Below are positions 16,682 to 26,900 of a stretch of DNA of 64,000 nucleotides, one piece after another. Both the position numbers and the translations under genes were made by a program. The DNA is from Boudabousia marimammalium (GTDB lineage Bacteria > Actinomycetota > Actinomycetes > Actinomycetales > Actinomycetaceae). The DNA lies in contig NZ_MPDM01000002.1 of assembly GCF_001936115.1 (NCBI RefSeq), positions 248,001 through 312,000 on the forward strand, read 5' to 3'. Below the pieces are notes generated by a model that did no database searches, was not told where the DNA came from, and saw only the letters and a list, made by a program, of their open reading frames with translations. Every line of letters starts with the position of its first letter. Position 1 is the first letter of the stretch.

Positions 16682-18799
16682 TCAGGCAGTGGAAAATCCA
16701 GATTGCATTTCATCCTCTACTCTACGGATTTCTTGATTGCATTGGGCTATCACATATTGTGGTATCGTGTCATAGTCACGAGGATCCAGCTGAAAGAGAT
16801 AATCATTTTCAACATGAAACGATTCATTGATAAACTTTCTAATCACGTCATTAGAATGATTCTCATTGAATATTATTCGAAATAGCTGCATCTTTTCATA
16901 GTTGCTACTACTCTTTCTATACAAATCTATTAGCAGAGTTACGTCCTGTGTTTTTTGATACTCATTCTCATAAGTAAAATTTGGAATCCGACTTCGGATT
17001 TCCAGTGACGCTCTCTCAATCTCCGTATCCGTCATCTCACGAAATGTTCCATCTTCGCACTTAACCGTTGGATTTTCCCTCCTATGGAAAACATTTGAGG
17101 CCAGTTGCCAAGCAATCCCCTTATCCCCTTCCATCTCCTGCAAACGACGAAAATACACTAGCTTATTCAGAGAATCAATATTCGAGACAAATGCAGCTTC
17201 CGCTATATTCACGAAAGATTTTATGTCTTGCCCACGGATGGGCAGTTCGACAAGCTCCCCATCTTTATTCGACAGAAAACTCGCTGTAGGAGACGGTTCA
17301 ATCTTTCCCGACATATTCTTGATAGCATCAATAACAGTACCGAATTCGTGAGTAAAGAGCAGGACGGTACTATTTTTAAGGCTCGTCTTCCCCATAAATA
17401 GCATGTTCAAAATAGCAAACTTCTTGTTTCCATCAAAAGACGATATCGGATCATCCAAAATCACCAAGTCAACATTGTTACTAATGGTTTCATACATAAA
17501 AAGCACTAGAGCAAACGCGTTTCGCTCTCCGTAGCTGAGATGCTCGTTAGCATTCTCAAGACGACTATTGCTATCGATATGCCTTAGCAACAAACGATAA
17601 TTGCTATCTTCTTCATATTCAATTGAGACTTGATACTTGTAGCCAGCATAAAACAAGAAGTCATTTATTTCTTTACTATATTTATCAATTGTATTTTTTA
17701 TGTGCCTCTTTTGCTGATTAACCTGACCCTGCAGTCTTCCAGCTACTTCAATCACCTTATCCAATCTCGAGTTTAGTTCTTCTACTATGTTACCCATCAG
17801 CTCTGATTGCAGATTAGAGCATTCTGAAATCGAAATTCTGTACTCTGCGAGCGCATCTCTTATACTCTCAGAGTATTTGAGCGTGTGAAAACCAAGAGAT
17901 TTCAACTTATTCAGTTGTTGCAGTACATTATTAGCTTGGTCTTTAATCTCAATCAAGTACTTAATTTGATTATCTGTTAGCCCTATAGAGCTCTTATATA
18001 TTTGTGTAAGCTTGGTCGTAGTGTCAGTTGACAAGTATGGCTTCAGACCATCAAAAACTGTGAGTAGACGAGTCAGCTTTGTAACTGAGTTGCGATCGTA
18101 TTCATTTCCTACGTCTAAAATAGTGTCTCGATGCGACTCCTGCAAATTGCTAGCACAATACGGACAGGTATCCGCGATTTCGAGGTACTCTTTGCCTGCA
18201 AGCTGCCATCTGAGCCAGTCGACATTTGAGGGTGAATGTAGATAGGGTTCATAGACTTCAAGACCACTAGGAATATTATCTATATTATTACCTTTACCAA
18301 GTCCCTTAGCTATCTCTCCAGCTTTAGAGTATCCACTTTTAGCTTTACCAAAACTACGTACGAAAGTTTCAAAAACATAGATTAAATCCCCCAAATCAGA
18401 GTCTTCAGCAAATGAACTACTTACACAACTGATCAACTCAGCAATCTCAGATTCGTATCGGTCATAGTTAGCAGTTTTAACAAAAATCTCAAAGCTATTC
18501 TTAATAATCTCATCTGCTTGAAACACATAACTTTGAACGTACTCTTCATCAAAAACAGCTACACTTCGAAATCTTTCATACCCAGATAGATCGGGCTCTA
18601 CCCCAGAATCAGTTTCGCGAAACTTAAACGGTATTAGTTTCTTTTTCTCCTCATCATTGCCTGACAAAAACGCTTGAAGCGCCTTGGAAATAGTAGTCTT
18701 GCCGGTACCGTTAACGGCATACTTAATGTTCAGACGATTTTCTTCTATAACAACGATACCCTCGTCTACACTATTGCAATTATTTATTTTTATTTCCAT
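16682..18799 (-). CDS. RloC/AAA_13-type ATPase with zinc hook
   Basis: I start this 705-residue protein at the ATG at 18799, which has GAGAGGG 8 nt upstream. It is an SMC/Rad50-like ABC ATPase: a Walker A-like YAVNGTGKTT at 27-36 (Ala where Gly is usual), coiled-coil arms, a central CPYC zinc hook at 212-215, the signature LSYGERNAF, and Walker B VDLVILDDPISSFD with the D-loop. The C-terminal region ends in FINESFHVENDYLFQLDPRD, a pattern of defence ATPases in the RloC/PrrC group. RloC couples DNA-break sensing to an anticodon nuclease; the Arg-Glu-His nuclease triad cannot be assigned by eye. The gene is AT-rich, and no restriction-modification genes are present. Confidence 0.8.
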   Translation of the reverse strand: MEIKINNCNSVDEGIVVIEENRLNIKYAVNGTGKTTISKALQAFLSGNDEEKKKLIPFKFRETDSGVEPDLSGYERFRSVAVFDEEYVQSYVFQADEIIKNSFEIFVKTANYDRYESEIAELISCVSSSFAEDSDLGDLIYVFETFVRSFGKAKSGYSKAGEIAKGLGKGNNIDNIPSGLEVYEPYLHSPSNVDWLRWQLAGKEYLEIADTCPYCASNLQESHRDTILDVGNEYDRNSVTKLTRLLTVFDGLKPYLSTDTTTKLTQIYKSSIGLTDNQIKYLIEIKDQANNVLQQLNKLKSLGFHTLKYSESIRDALAEYRISISECSNLQSELMGNIVEELNSRLDKVIEVAGRLQGQVNQQKRHIKNTIDKYSKEINDFLFYAGYKYQVSIEYEEDSNYRLLLRHIDSNSRLENANEHLSYGERNAFALVLFMYETISNNVDLVILDDPISSFDGNKKFAILNMLFMGKTSLKNSTVLLFTHEFGTVIDAIKNMSGKIEPSPTASFLSNKDGELVELPIRGQDIKSFVNIAEAAFVSNIDSLNKLVYFRRLQEMEGDKGIAWQLASNVFHRRENPTVKCEDGTFREMTDTEIERASLEIRSRIPNFTYENEYQKTQDVTLLIDLYRKSSSNYEKMQLFRIIFNENHSNDVIRKFINESFHVENDYLFQLDPRDYDTIPQYVIAQCNQEIRRVEDEMQSGFSTA

Positions 18800-19534
18800 A
18801 CTCACAGCCCTCTCAAACCCCGTCAAACATCACTCTAAAAGAATGTTTAGAATCACACCACTATAACAAACATTACGGACTTCAATGCGACTTCTGAACA
18901 ATACCTCATAGACCAGCCACGTATCACATCGGACACTTCTTTATGATGTGTTGCAGACAGAAGCGGAGATAGCTCAATGTCGATGGAAGGATTTCCCAAC
19001 TTATGAACATGAAGAATAATGCATTTACAATCGGTTTCACTGCCGTGATAACTTCTTCTCACACATAAACCATAGTATTTTTGTCTCTAATAATGACTTC
19101 TCATCATAAATACACAAACATGGCGTCTAACCATGGCGTGCAATCCACATAATAGAACCAAGCTTCCACAAGTCGTATCCCACACCTCGCGCTCGTGATA
19201 TTAGGGAACTACATAGAAGCTTCTCGCTTATACGGCTTGACGTACGGAAAGGCTGTTCTGTAACGTGGCAAAATTTTAGTATCAGAAATCCAAATTCACA
19301 CGACGAACAGGTTACCTCTCCCGAGAATCGACTGTTAATTACAAAGAATTACAGCATTACAGCCATACCATTTTCAGTGTGTTCACAAATAGATACGCTC
19401 TGATAGAGACTAAAGTCCAACTAATCTCAGCGAGAGTGCTGGGAATAGAACCTGGCTAGTATTCCAAGCGTGTAGGACCTATACAGGATTCTAAGTGTTG
19501 TCATCCTTGGTAAAGAATGGCGACTGTAACTCAC
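18800..19534. other. Long AT-rich spacer at the island border
   Basis: This stretch of 735 bases has no gene I can support. A 69-codon minus-strand reading (18853-19062) has no ribosome-binding site and no recognisable motif. No tRNA, terminator or clear direct repeat of the guaA 3' end is visible. It may hold the promoter of the ATPase gene and decayed mobile DNA. Confidence 0.4.
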
Positions 19535-20017
19535 TCAGAGCTTCAGCGTCGCAAGAATTTCGTCGCCCACCATCTCATCGTCTTCAACGAACCCAAAAGA
19601 TGAGTACAGCCTCCGCGCGGCAGTATTCTCTGCCCCATAGGAAATCCAGCAGACTTCAGCATCTCCAAATGGCGATGATTTTATAAACTCTATCGCCAGT
19701 TCCACTGCTTTCTTGCCATACCCCAAGTGCTGATGTTCTTTCCCTATTAACACTCGCAATATGCCATAGTTATTTCTGGCAATGGTTAGACCACTATCCC
19801 ATGATGCAGCTCGCCCATAGCTGATCATGATAAAGCCAACCGGCAAATCACCAGCATAAACGCCAAAAGGAAAAACCTTTGCGTCACTATTACGTAGAGA
19901 GTATGCCTCCGCTAAGCTAACTGCATTAGTTGCAACAAAACGACTTTGGTCATCATGAACTGTAAGTTTCAGAATTTCCCAAATATTAGATTCGTTAATT
20001 TCTTCTAAATGCAGCAT
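19535..20017 (-). CDS. GNAT family N-acetyltransferase
   Basis: The 160-residue product (from the ATG at 20017) has the GNAT fold: LTVHDDQ near the start, the beta-strand VGFIMISYG, LRVLIGKEHQHLGYGKKAVELAI containing the acetyl-CoA binding loop (Q/R-x-x-G-x-G/K form), and the C-terminal ENTAARRLYSSFGFVEDDE. The motif set resembles SpeG/BltD/PaiA polyamine or small-amine acetyltransferases, but substrate is unproven. The reading frame is open upstream into the guaA 3' end; the start at 20017 is preferred on family length. It lies 22 nt behind guaA on the same strand and may be read through from it. Confidence 0.85.
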   Translation of the reverse strand: MLHLEEINESNIWEILKLTVHDDQSRFVATNAVSLAEAYSLRNSDAKVFPFGVYAGDLPVGFIMISYGRAASWDSGLTIARNNYGILRVLIGKEHQHLGYGKKAVELAIEFIKSSPFGDAEVCWISYGAENTAARRLYSSFGFVEDDEMVGDEILATLKL

Positions 20018-20039
20018 TGATGCACTAAGCTTTCCAGGC

Positions 20040-21638
20040 TTACTCCCACTCAATAGTCGCCGGCGGCTTGGAAGTCACATCCAAAACCACCCGGTTCACA
20101 TCAGGCACACTGTTAGTGATCCGGTTAGAAATCTTCGCCAAAATATCGTAGGGCAGGCGGGTCCAGTCAGCCGTCATCGCGTCCTCGGAAGAAACCGGTC
20201 GCAACACAATCGGATGACCATAGGTACGACCATCGCCCTGCACGCCCACAGAACGCACATCCGCTAACAGCACCACCGGGCACTGCCAAATCTCCTCATC
20301 CAGACCAGCCTTAGTGAGCTCTTCACGCACAATCAAATCCGCTGCACGCAGCGTCTCCAACCGGTCAAAAGTCACCTCACCAATAATGCGGATACCCAGG
20401 CCGGGGCCGGGGAAAGGCTGGCGGGCAACAATCTTTTCCGGCACGCCCAGCTCACGGCCAATCATCCGGACCTCATCCTTGAATAGTTCACGCAAGGGCT
20501 CCACCAGAGAGAAGCTCAAATCATCGGGCAGACCGCCCACATTGTGATGCGACTTGATATTCGCAGTGCCCTCGCCACCACCAGACTCAACCACATCAGG
20601 GTAAAGCGTGCCCTGCACCAAAAACTCGATATCCTTGCCGTCAGCGCCCGCCTGCGCAATCATTTCCCGCTGAGCGGCCTCGAAAGAACGAATGAACTCA
20701 CGGCCAATCGCTTTGCGCTTAGCTTCCGGCTCAGTCAGGCCTGCCAGAGCGTTCAAAAAACGCTCAGACTCATCAATCGTGACAACTTTAATGCCCATTG
20801 TGGCGGCATAATCGCGCTCCACCTGCTCACGCTCACCGGCTCGCAACAGGCCATGATCAATGAAGAAGCAAGTCAGCTGATCGCCTACAGCTTTGTGGAC
20901 GAGGGCGGCCGCAACGGAAGAATCCACGCCGCCCGAAAGCGCGCAAATCACCTGCTTATCCCCCACCTGGCGGCGAATCTGCTCCACCTGCTCATCAATA
21001 ATATTGCCGGGCGTCCAGGTCGGTTTCAGACCGGCACCCTCATACAAGAAGTTCTCCAAAGCGGACTGGCCATAAGCTGAATGCTTCACCTCAGGATGCC
21101 ACTGCAGACCGAACAGTTTACGCTCCCGATTCTCAAAAGCGGCGACCGGCGTCTGATCCGTCGATGCGGTCACCGTGAAACCCTCGGGTCCGGCCTGAAC
21201 CGCGTCCCCATGACTCATCCACACGGACTGCTCCAGCGGGGTGTTCGCAAACAGGCAGGAACCCTCAGACACCTTAGTTTCGGTGTGCCCGTACTCGCGG
21301 GTGCCAGTGCGGCCCACCTTGCCGCCCAAAGAAGCGGCCATCACCTGGAAGCCGTAGCAGATCCCCAACACGGGGACGCCCGCCTCGAACAGGCTGGGAT
21401 CCACATTGGGAGCGCCCTCGGCATAAACCGAGGAAGGACCGCCAGAGAGAATAATGGCGGCCGGGTCTTTCTCCAGCATTTTCTCCACACTCATGGTGTG
21501 GGGAACAATCTCAGAATAGACGCGGGCCTCCCGCACCCGGCGGGCAATCAGCTGCGCATACTGGGCGCCGAAATCGACGACCAAGACTGGGCGTTCATTA
21601 GTACCGTACTGGTTTGAGTTCAAAGCATTCGTAGTCAC
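20040..21638 (-). CDS. guaA: GMP synthase (glutamine-hydrolysing)
   Basis: The 532-residue enzyme converts XMP to GMP using ATP and glutamine, the last step of guanine nucleotide synthesis. The N-terminal class I glutamine amidotransferase has the nucleophile motif GICYGFQ and the His-Glu pair in GLQWHPEV. The ATP-pyrophosphatase domain has the P-loop [10 protein letters not shown]. The C-terminal dimerisation domain ends with the conserved PPATIEWE. The start is a GTG at 21638 without a strong Shine-Dalgarno; length is normal for the family. Its 3' end borders the accessory block. Confidence 0.97.
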   Translation of the reverse strand: MTTNALNSNQYGTNERPVLVVDFGAQYAQLIARRVREARVYSEIVPHTMSVEKMLEKDPAAIILSGGPSSVYAEGAPNVDPSLFEAGVPVLGICYGFQVMAASLGGKVGRTGTREYGHTETKVSEGSCLFANTPLEQSVWMSHGDAVQAGPEGFTVTASTDQTPVAAFENRERKLFGLQWHPEVKHSAYGQSALENFLYEGAGLKPTWTPGNIIDEQVEQIRRQVGDKQVICALSGGVDSSVAAALVHKAVGDQLTCFFIDHGLLRAGEREQVERDYAATMGIKVVTIDESERFLNALAGLTEPEAKRKAIGREFIRSFEAAQREMIAQAGADGKDIEFLVQGTLYPDVVESGGGEGTANIKSHHNVGGLPDDLSFSLVEPLRELFKDEVRMIGRELGVPEKIVARQPFPGPGLGIRIIGEVTFDRLETLRAADLIVREELTKAGLDEEIWQCPVVLLADVRSVGVQGDGRTYGHPIVLRPVSSEDAMTADWTRLPYDILAKISNRITNSVPDVNRVVLDVTSKPPATIEWE

Positions 21639-21800
21639 CCGTATAGATTACCTGATTCCGAGGGTTCCGCGCCCACTACCGCACATATTTTTACAGCGAA
21701 ACAAAATCTGAGTACAATCATCAGGCAACCTGCCGCCAACAGTGTAGTGGCAGCAGAAATAGTTGCCCCAGCTAGACGTCATCATACGCCAGGAGAAGGC

Positions 21801-23120
21801 ATGAACTTCCTCGCCAAACAAGGATTCCACTCGAAACAGCAGCTGTCCGCATTCCTCACCGTAGTGTTTTCTGGACAAATCATTTACTCAGCTTTCGAGA
21901 GTTTCAAGATTCCTTTCTACCAGCGCATTGTTGACTACTACGGCCTCACCGACCAACAGTTCGGCCTGCTGTTCACCATGCTGGGGACAGCCGTGTTCTT
22001 CTACATTCCCGCCGGCTGGATCAACAACCGTTTCCATGTTCGCCATGTCCTCATGACCGGCTTAGCGTACCGTCTGGTGACGGCACTGATCATGATTTTG
22101 TTCCGCCCCAGCTTCACCATCATGCTGATTATTACTTTCACCTGGGGTGTGTGGGATGCCATCTTCTGGCCAGCCGTCCTGAAAGGAGTCGTGCTCTTTT
22201 CAGGGGAAAACAATAAAGGAATCGGCTTCGGCGCACTCACTGCATTCCGCGCCGGCGGAGAAGCCCTCCTGAACGGGATAGCCATCGCCACGCTTGCCCT
22301 CTTCAGCGGCATGATGCTGGTTTTCCAAAGCATCATGGTGATCTATGCGCTGCTGACTTTGCCCATGATTCTGTTCATCTACCTATGGGTGCCGAAAGAT
22401 CCCGCGAAAGACGGCGAAGTCAGTGAGGATACCGAGGTGGTCGCAGTCTCCAGCAAAGAAGCCTTCCAAGGTCTCATCCAAACCCTCAAATTCCCGCGTA
22501 TTTGGCTGGCCGGCCTCGTCGGTCTTTGCGTGTACTGGGTTTACACCACTTTGGTTTACACGACACCGTTCTTTGTTCGCGTCTACCAGATGAGTGAAAC
22601 CACAGCCAGCACTTACGCAACCGTGAACGCCCTCGTCCTCGGCCTCGGTGGCGGCCTGGTCGGCGGCTACCTAGCTGACCATATCTTCAAATCCAGCACT
22701 CTCACCTTGGGAATCACCATGCTGGCGTCCGGAGCGGTCCTGTTTACGCTGATTATGGTGCCGGGTGAAAAATCCTGGACGGTTCCCGCACTCATCATTA
22801 TTTCCCTCTCCGCTTTTGTCATTATGATGGCTAAAGCCCTCCAACAGGCGCCCGTCGCGGAACTTAACCTGCCGCATGAGCTGGTCGGCTCCGCCATGAG
22901 CGTGAACTCTTTTATGGCTTTCGCTTCAATTCTTTGGGCTTTGCAGCTCAACGGCTACATTCTGGACAGCTTGCCGGGCGACCCGAAGACCGCATTCAAC
23001 TACATTTTCATACTGATCACTGCTGTCGCTGCGGTCGGGTCCGCTTCCGCTTTTGCACTCCTCTACTTAAACCGACGGGCTAACAAGCGGGAGATTCTCT
23101 CTGACCAGCGCACCCAGTAA
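21801..23120 (+). CDS. Major facilitator superfamily transporter
   Basis: The 439-residue membrane protein has about twelve hydrophobic helices and a central polar loop (PKDPAKDGEVSEDTE). AGGAGA lies 6 nt before the ATG at 21801. The motif following helix 2 (AGWINNRFHVRHVLMTGL) corresponds to the MFS loop 2-3 signature in degenerate form. Such proteins exchange small solutes or drugs across the cytoplasmic membrane; substrate cannot be deduced, though its type resembles sugar-phosphate or organic-anion exchangers. It is transcribed away from guaA as a single gene and converges with the TetR gene. Confidence 0.88.
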   Translation: MNFLAKQGFHSKQQLSAFLTVVFSGQIIYSAFESFKIPFYQRIVDYYGLTDQQFGLLFTMLGTAVFFYIPAGWINNRFHVRHVLMTGLAYRLVTALIMILFRPSFTIMLIITFTWGVWDAIFWPAVLKGVVLFSGENNKGIGFGALTAFRAGGEALLNGIAIATLALFSGMMLVFQSIMVIYALLTLPMILFIYLWVPKDPAKDGEVSEDTEVVAVSSKEAFQGLIQTLKFPRIWLAGLVGLCVYWVYTTLVYTTPFFVRVYQMSETTASTYATVNALVLGLGGGLVGGYLADHIFKSSTLTLGITMLASGAVLFTLIMVPGEKSWTVPALIIISLSAFVIMMAKALQQAPVAELNLPHELVGSAMSVNSFMAFASILWALQLNGYILDSLPGDPKTAFNYIFILITAVAAVGSASAFALLYLNRRANKREILSDQRTQ

Positions 23121-23150
23121 GAGATCGTCTCAACGCCGGCCTGACTGTAG

Positions 23151-23837
23151 CTATTTGCTTTCGTGACCCCTAGCTTCCTCAGTGACCGCTTCCATGAGGA
23201 CCGGGATAATAATCCGGGCGTGCTCACTGGGATCAATCAGGTTTTCAGTGCGACCACTGGTCAAAGCTGCCTCCGAGGCGTGACGAAGCAAAGCCACAAT
23301 CGTCTCGGTGATAGCGCGGCGGTCGCCCCGCAGTTTCAGGCCGAGGGCGCGCAAAGACAGCTCCAAGAAACTACCCAGCTCCTGATGGAAAAGCTCCCGC
23401 GGGACCGCAAGTTTTTGACGTAGCTCCGGTTTGCGAACCATCAATAATGCCAGCTCCGACTGGATCAGATAGAAGTCTTTCCCCAAAGGGATGGCGGCCA
23501 AAAGTTTTTCCGCAATCTCGCTCAACGACAGGGCATTATTCGGGTTCTCAGCCAAGACCCGCTCCCATGCCTCCTTCAGGCCCTCTTGCAGTTTTGCGAA
23601 CTCTTGGGCGGAAACAATAGTGAGAATGTCGTAAATATCGTCAAAGTTTGAATAGAATGCGCCGCGGGTAAATCCTGCCCGCTCTGAAATTTCTTCCACC
23701 GAGGTGGCAGCAACACCCCGCTCAGCGATGAGTTCACGCGTCGCGGAAACCAGCTTTGCCCTAGTTGCGGCGCGTCGCGGGGTCACAATCTTTCCTGCAC
23801 CTCGCCCAGATCCAAGTTGAATAGTGAAACTTTTCAC
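23151..23837 (-). CDS. TetR-family repressor, divergent from the YhgE/Pip gene
   Basis: The 228-residue protein has a basic leader and a TetR DNA-binding domain: ATRELIAERGVAATSVEEISERAGFTRGAFYSNFDDIYDIL is typical, with helix-turn-helix residues around 45-65. The C-terminal ligand domain is helical and not informative. It is transcribed away from the large envelope protein gene, with a 16-bp palindrome in the shared upstream region, so it probably represses that gene and itself. Confidence 0.92.
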   Translation of the reverse strand: MKSFTIQLGSGRGAGKIVTPRRAATRAKLVSATRELIAERGVAATSVEEISERAGFTRGAFYSNFDDIYDILTIVSAQEFAKLQEGLKEAWERVLAENPNNALSLSEIAEKLLAAIPLGKDFYLIQSELALLMVRKPELRQKLAVPRELFHQELGSFLELSLRALGLKLRGDRRAITETIVALLRHASEAALTSGRTENLIDPSEHARIIIPVLMEAVTEEARGHESK

Positions 23838-23870
23838 GGTCTTCCCTTCTTTCCACGAAACATTGTCTCA

Positions 23871-23890
23871 TGTATCACCCTGCGACACAT
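23871..23890. promoter_or_regulatory. Second possible TetR half-site pair
   Basis: TGTATC at 23871-23876 matches a half of the main palindrome, and ATGTATC-N7-GACACAT forms an inverted repeat with one mismatch. It lies on the tetR side and could control the regulator's own promoter. Confidence 0.35.
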
Positions 23891-23900
23891 TGCCGACATG

Positions 23901-23916
23901 GATACAGGAGTGTATC
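23901..23916. promoter_or_regulatory. Palindromic TetR operator
   Basis: GATACA-GGAG-TGTATC is a perfect 6-bp inverted repeat with a 4-bp spacer, placed in the 111-bp divergent region, 33 bp before the start of the large envelope protein gene. A further GATAC lies at 23929-23933. Size and placement suit a TetR dimer site. Confidence 0.7.
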
Positions 23917-23948
23917 GTTTTTATTAATGATACTCGAAAGGAATAATC

Positions 23949-26900
23949 GTGAAACGACTATCCGGAAATAGAATCGCAAACGGGATTATTATCGCAGCAG
24001 TTATCTGCGTCCCCTTGCTCTACAGTGGTCTCCTCACGTGGACTTACGAAGACCCCTTGAACCGACTTGATCGGCTTGACGCAGCCGTAGTGAACCTAGA
24101 CTCTCCCGCTACCGCAACCACCCCCAGCGGGGATGAAAAACGGATTGATGTGGGCACCGAACTCAGTGACCGCCTCACCCACCCCAAAGATGATGAAGAA
24201 GTCGGTTTCAACTGGAAACTAACGGATCAAAAGACCGCCCGTGACGGCCTCACCAACGGCACCTACCGTGCAGTCCTCACCATCCCCGCCGGATTTTCTA
24301 AAAACCTCACCGGCCTAGCCGGGGATGACGCAGATAAAGTGGAGCCCTCAGTCCTAAAACTAGATACCGATGACGGGGTCAACTACCTAGCCGGCACCAT
24401 GGCGCAAAGCGTCTCCCGAGAGTTAGAAAACATCGTTGCCGGGGATGGCGCAGAACGCTACATTGATAACGTCCTCGTCTCCATTGACAGCATCCACGAA
24501 GGGATGGACGAAGCCGCAGACGGCGCCGGTAAGCTTGAAGACGCTACCGGGGAACTCTCTGAAGGAGCAAAAAAGCTCAGTGACGGCACCGAAACTCTAG
24601 CCGACGGTACTAGGCAGCTAAAGAATGGGGCCCAGAAACTGGCCAGCGGTAACCATGAACTGGCTCATGGCACCACCCGCTTGGTCACCGGTTTACGTGA
24701 ACTAGCCTCCGGCGCGGTCCAGTTGAACTCCGCTAACGGCCAGATTGCGACCGGCGCAGTCGCCCTCAATGAAGGCGTCCAGAAACTAAACAGTGGCACG
24801 CAGCAAGCCCAGGCCGGCGCGAAGCAACTATCCACCGGCGTGCACGGTTACACCGGCGGCGTTGACCAACTAAAGAATGGCGCCGCCGCCCTCCTAGCCG
24901 GCATGACAACCTCAAACGACCCGAGCACACCCTCGTACGTAGCGGGCTCCCAGCAGCTAGCTCAAGCTCTCCAAGCTGGAAACGACCCCACCAACCCGAC
25001 CCTACGCGACGCCACCGGGCAGCTGGTGGCCGGTAGCGTAAAGTATGAAAAGGGCCTCCAGAAGGCCGCCGCCGCAACCAAACAGCTGCAACAAGGAGCC
25101 CAACAGGTGGCAGGCGGCGTAGACCAGTTGGCCGCACAGATGAAACTTAGCGACCCCGCCACCACCCCAGATCAGCCCAGCTTGGCTGATGGTGCACTAA
25201 TGCTGGCGAACGGTTCAGCTCAGCTCAGCGCTGGCGCCGACCAGGTGAATCAGGGCGTCGGTGCAGTCGCTAAGCAGTTCCAGCCTGGCATCGTTGACGG
25301 TAAGCCCTCCCTCTACTCTGGGGTTAACGCACTACATGACGGCACCAAGCAGCTGAAATCTCAGACTCCGCCACTATTTGCCGGCATTGCGAAAGTCATT
25401 GCACAACTATCCCCGGGCACCGACCCAGCGCAACCAACTCTGCGCGATGGCGTGGGACAACTGGACGCCGGTTTGAAACAGCTCAAGACCGCTACCGCTC
25501 CCCTCGCTGCCGCCGATCAGCTTCCCGCGCAGGTAAACCAATTAAAGACCGGGGCGGGGCAGCTAGCGGCCGGCGCGCAGGCAGCCCAAGCTGGCGCCGA
25601 CCAGCTCCACACCTCGCTGGGCACCCTCAGCCAAGGCACTGACGCAAATGCGCAGATTGTTGCCTCACTGGTGAAGCTCTGCCAGGCCCTCCCCACCGAT
25701 CCGGTTTGCACCCAGCTTGACGCAGGTTTACGCGCCAAAGGTATTCCAGGAATTCCCGGCTGGTCACAACTGGCTAACCAGGTGAAAGGCGGCGCAACCG
25801 CCACCCAGGCTGGCGCCGGTAAAGTAGCGGCCGGTAACCAGAAAGTAGCCGCGGGGGCAAATCAGCTCAACCAGGCAATCATTAAAGCCGGCCCCCAGCT
25901 AGAGAAACTGGCGCAAGCCTCCCAGATTCCCGCAGCCGTGACGCAGCTGGAAGCTGGCTCCGCCCAACTGGTCCAAAAACTAGATGAAGCCGCTACGCAG
26001 GCGAAACCGCTTGCTGCCGGAGCAACCGCACTACAGGGTGGCATTAGCCAGCTAGATCAGGGCAGCACTCAGCTACTCGATGGCATGAAAGCCAGCCAGC
26101 CGAAGCTACGGCAGCTCTCCGCCGGTAGCACTGAGCTGGCGAAACAGCTGAAGGTACTCTCCGCGGGGGCTAAGCAGCTTTCCGACAAGGTGAACGCCGC
26201 AGCTCCCCAAGCTGCGCAGCTCAGCGCCGGCGCACATCAGCTCTCTGCCGGCCTCGGCCAGCTGGATACTGCTTTCCAGTCAGCTGACCCGGCGCAGGCA
26301 CCGAACACTCTGCTGGGCGGCTTCGCGCAGCTAAAGAACGGCATGAACCGTCTCGATGCCGGCGTAGCAAAGGCTGGCGCCGCAGCGCAGAGCCTGCATG
26401 AAGGCCTGACCACCCGGATTGTTCCGGGCGTTCGTAACCTGGCTGGCGGCTCCGCCATGTTGGCTGACCGTTCCGCTGAGCTAGTTTCCGGGGCGGATCG
26501 CCTAGCCGCCGCTTCCACTCAGATTGCGGATGGCTCTCAGCAGTTGGCTGCCCAGACCCCGCGTTTGGCGGATGGAGCGAAGCAGGCTGCCAGTGGCGCG
26601 ACCCGCCTCTACGGCGGCTTGGTGACCGCACAAGATGGCGGCAAGTCCTTGCAGTCTGGCGCAACGCAGGCGGCTTCCGGCGCGAACACCCTCGCCAATA
26701 AGCTGGGTGACGCACACTCTGGTGCGCGTGAACTAGCTGACGGCTCTGAGCGTTTGGCGGATGGCTCCCAAAAGCTCAATGAGGGTGCCGACACCCTGGC
26801 GGAAAAGCTACAGGAGGGAGCGGATAAGATCCCGAGCTTCTCTGATGCTTCAGCCGCTGCGGTAGCGAAGACTGCTGGACATCCGATTAAGGTCGATAGT

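Noticed and set aside
18853-19062. 69-codon minus-strand reading in the island-border spacer
   Set aside because: No ribosome-binding site, no family resemblance, and AT-rich surroundings with many chance ORFs.
20040-20080. attL-type core at the guaA 3' end
   Set aside because: I could not find a second copy of the guaA end inside the window, and there is no integrase gene, so an attachment site cannot be called.
26221-26715. Long minus-strand open readings opposite the YhgE/Pip gene
   Set aside because: They are shadows of a strongly biased, high-GC coding strand, have no ribosome-binding sites and no recognisable domains.
24500-26870. Repeated GC-rich motifs that look like a CRISPR or satellite array
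   Set aside because: The repeats lie in one open reading frame, vary in length and sequence, and encode a Leu/Gly heptad-like pattern; there are no fixed spacers and no cas genes.
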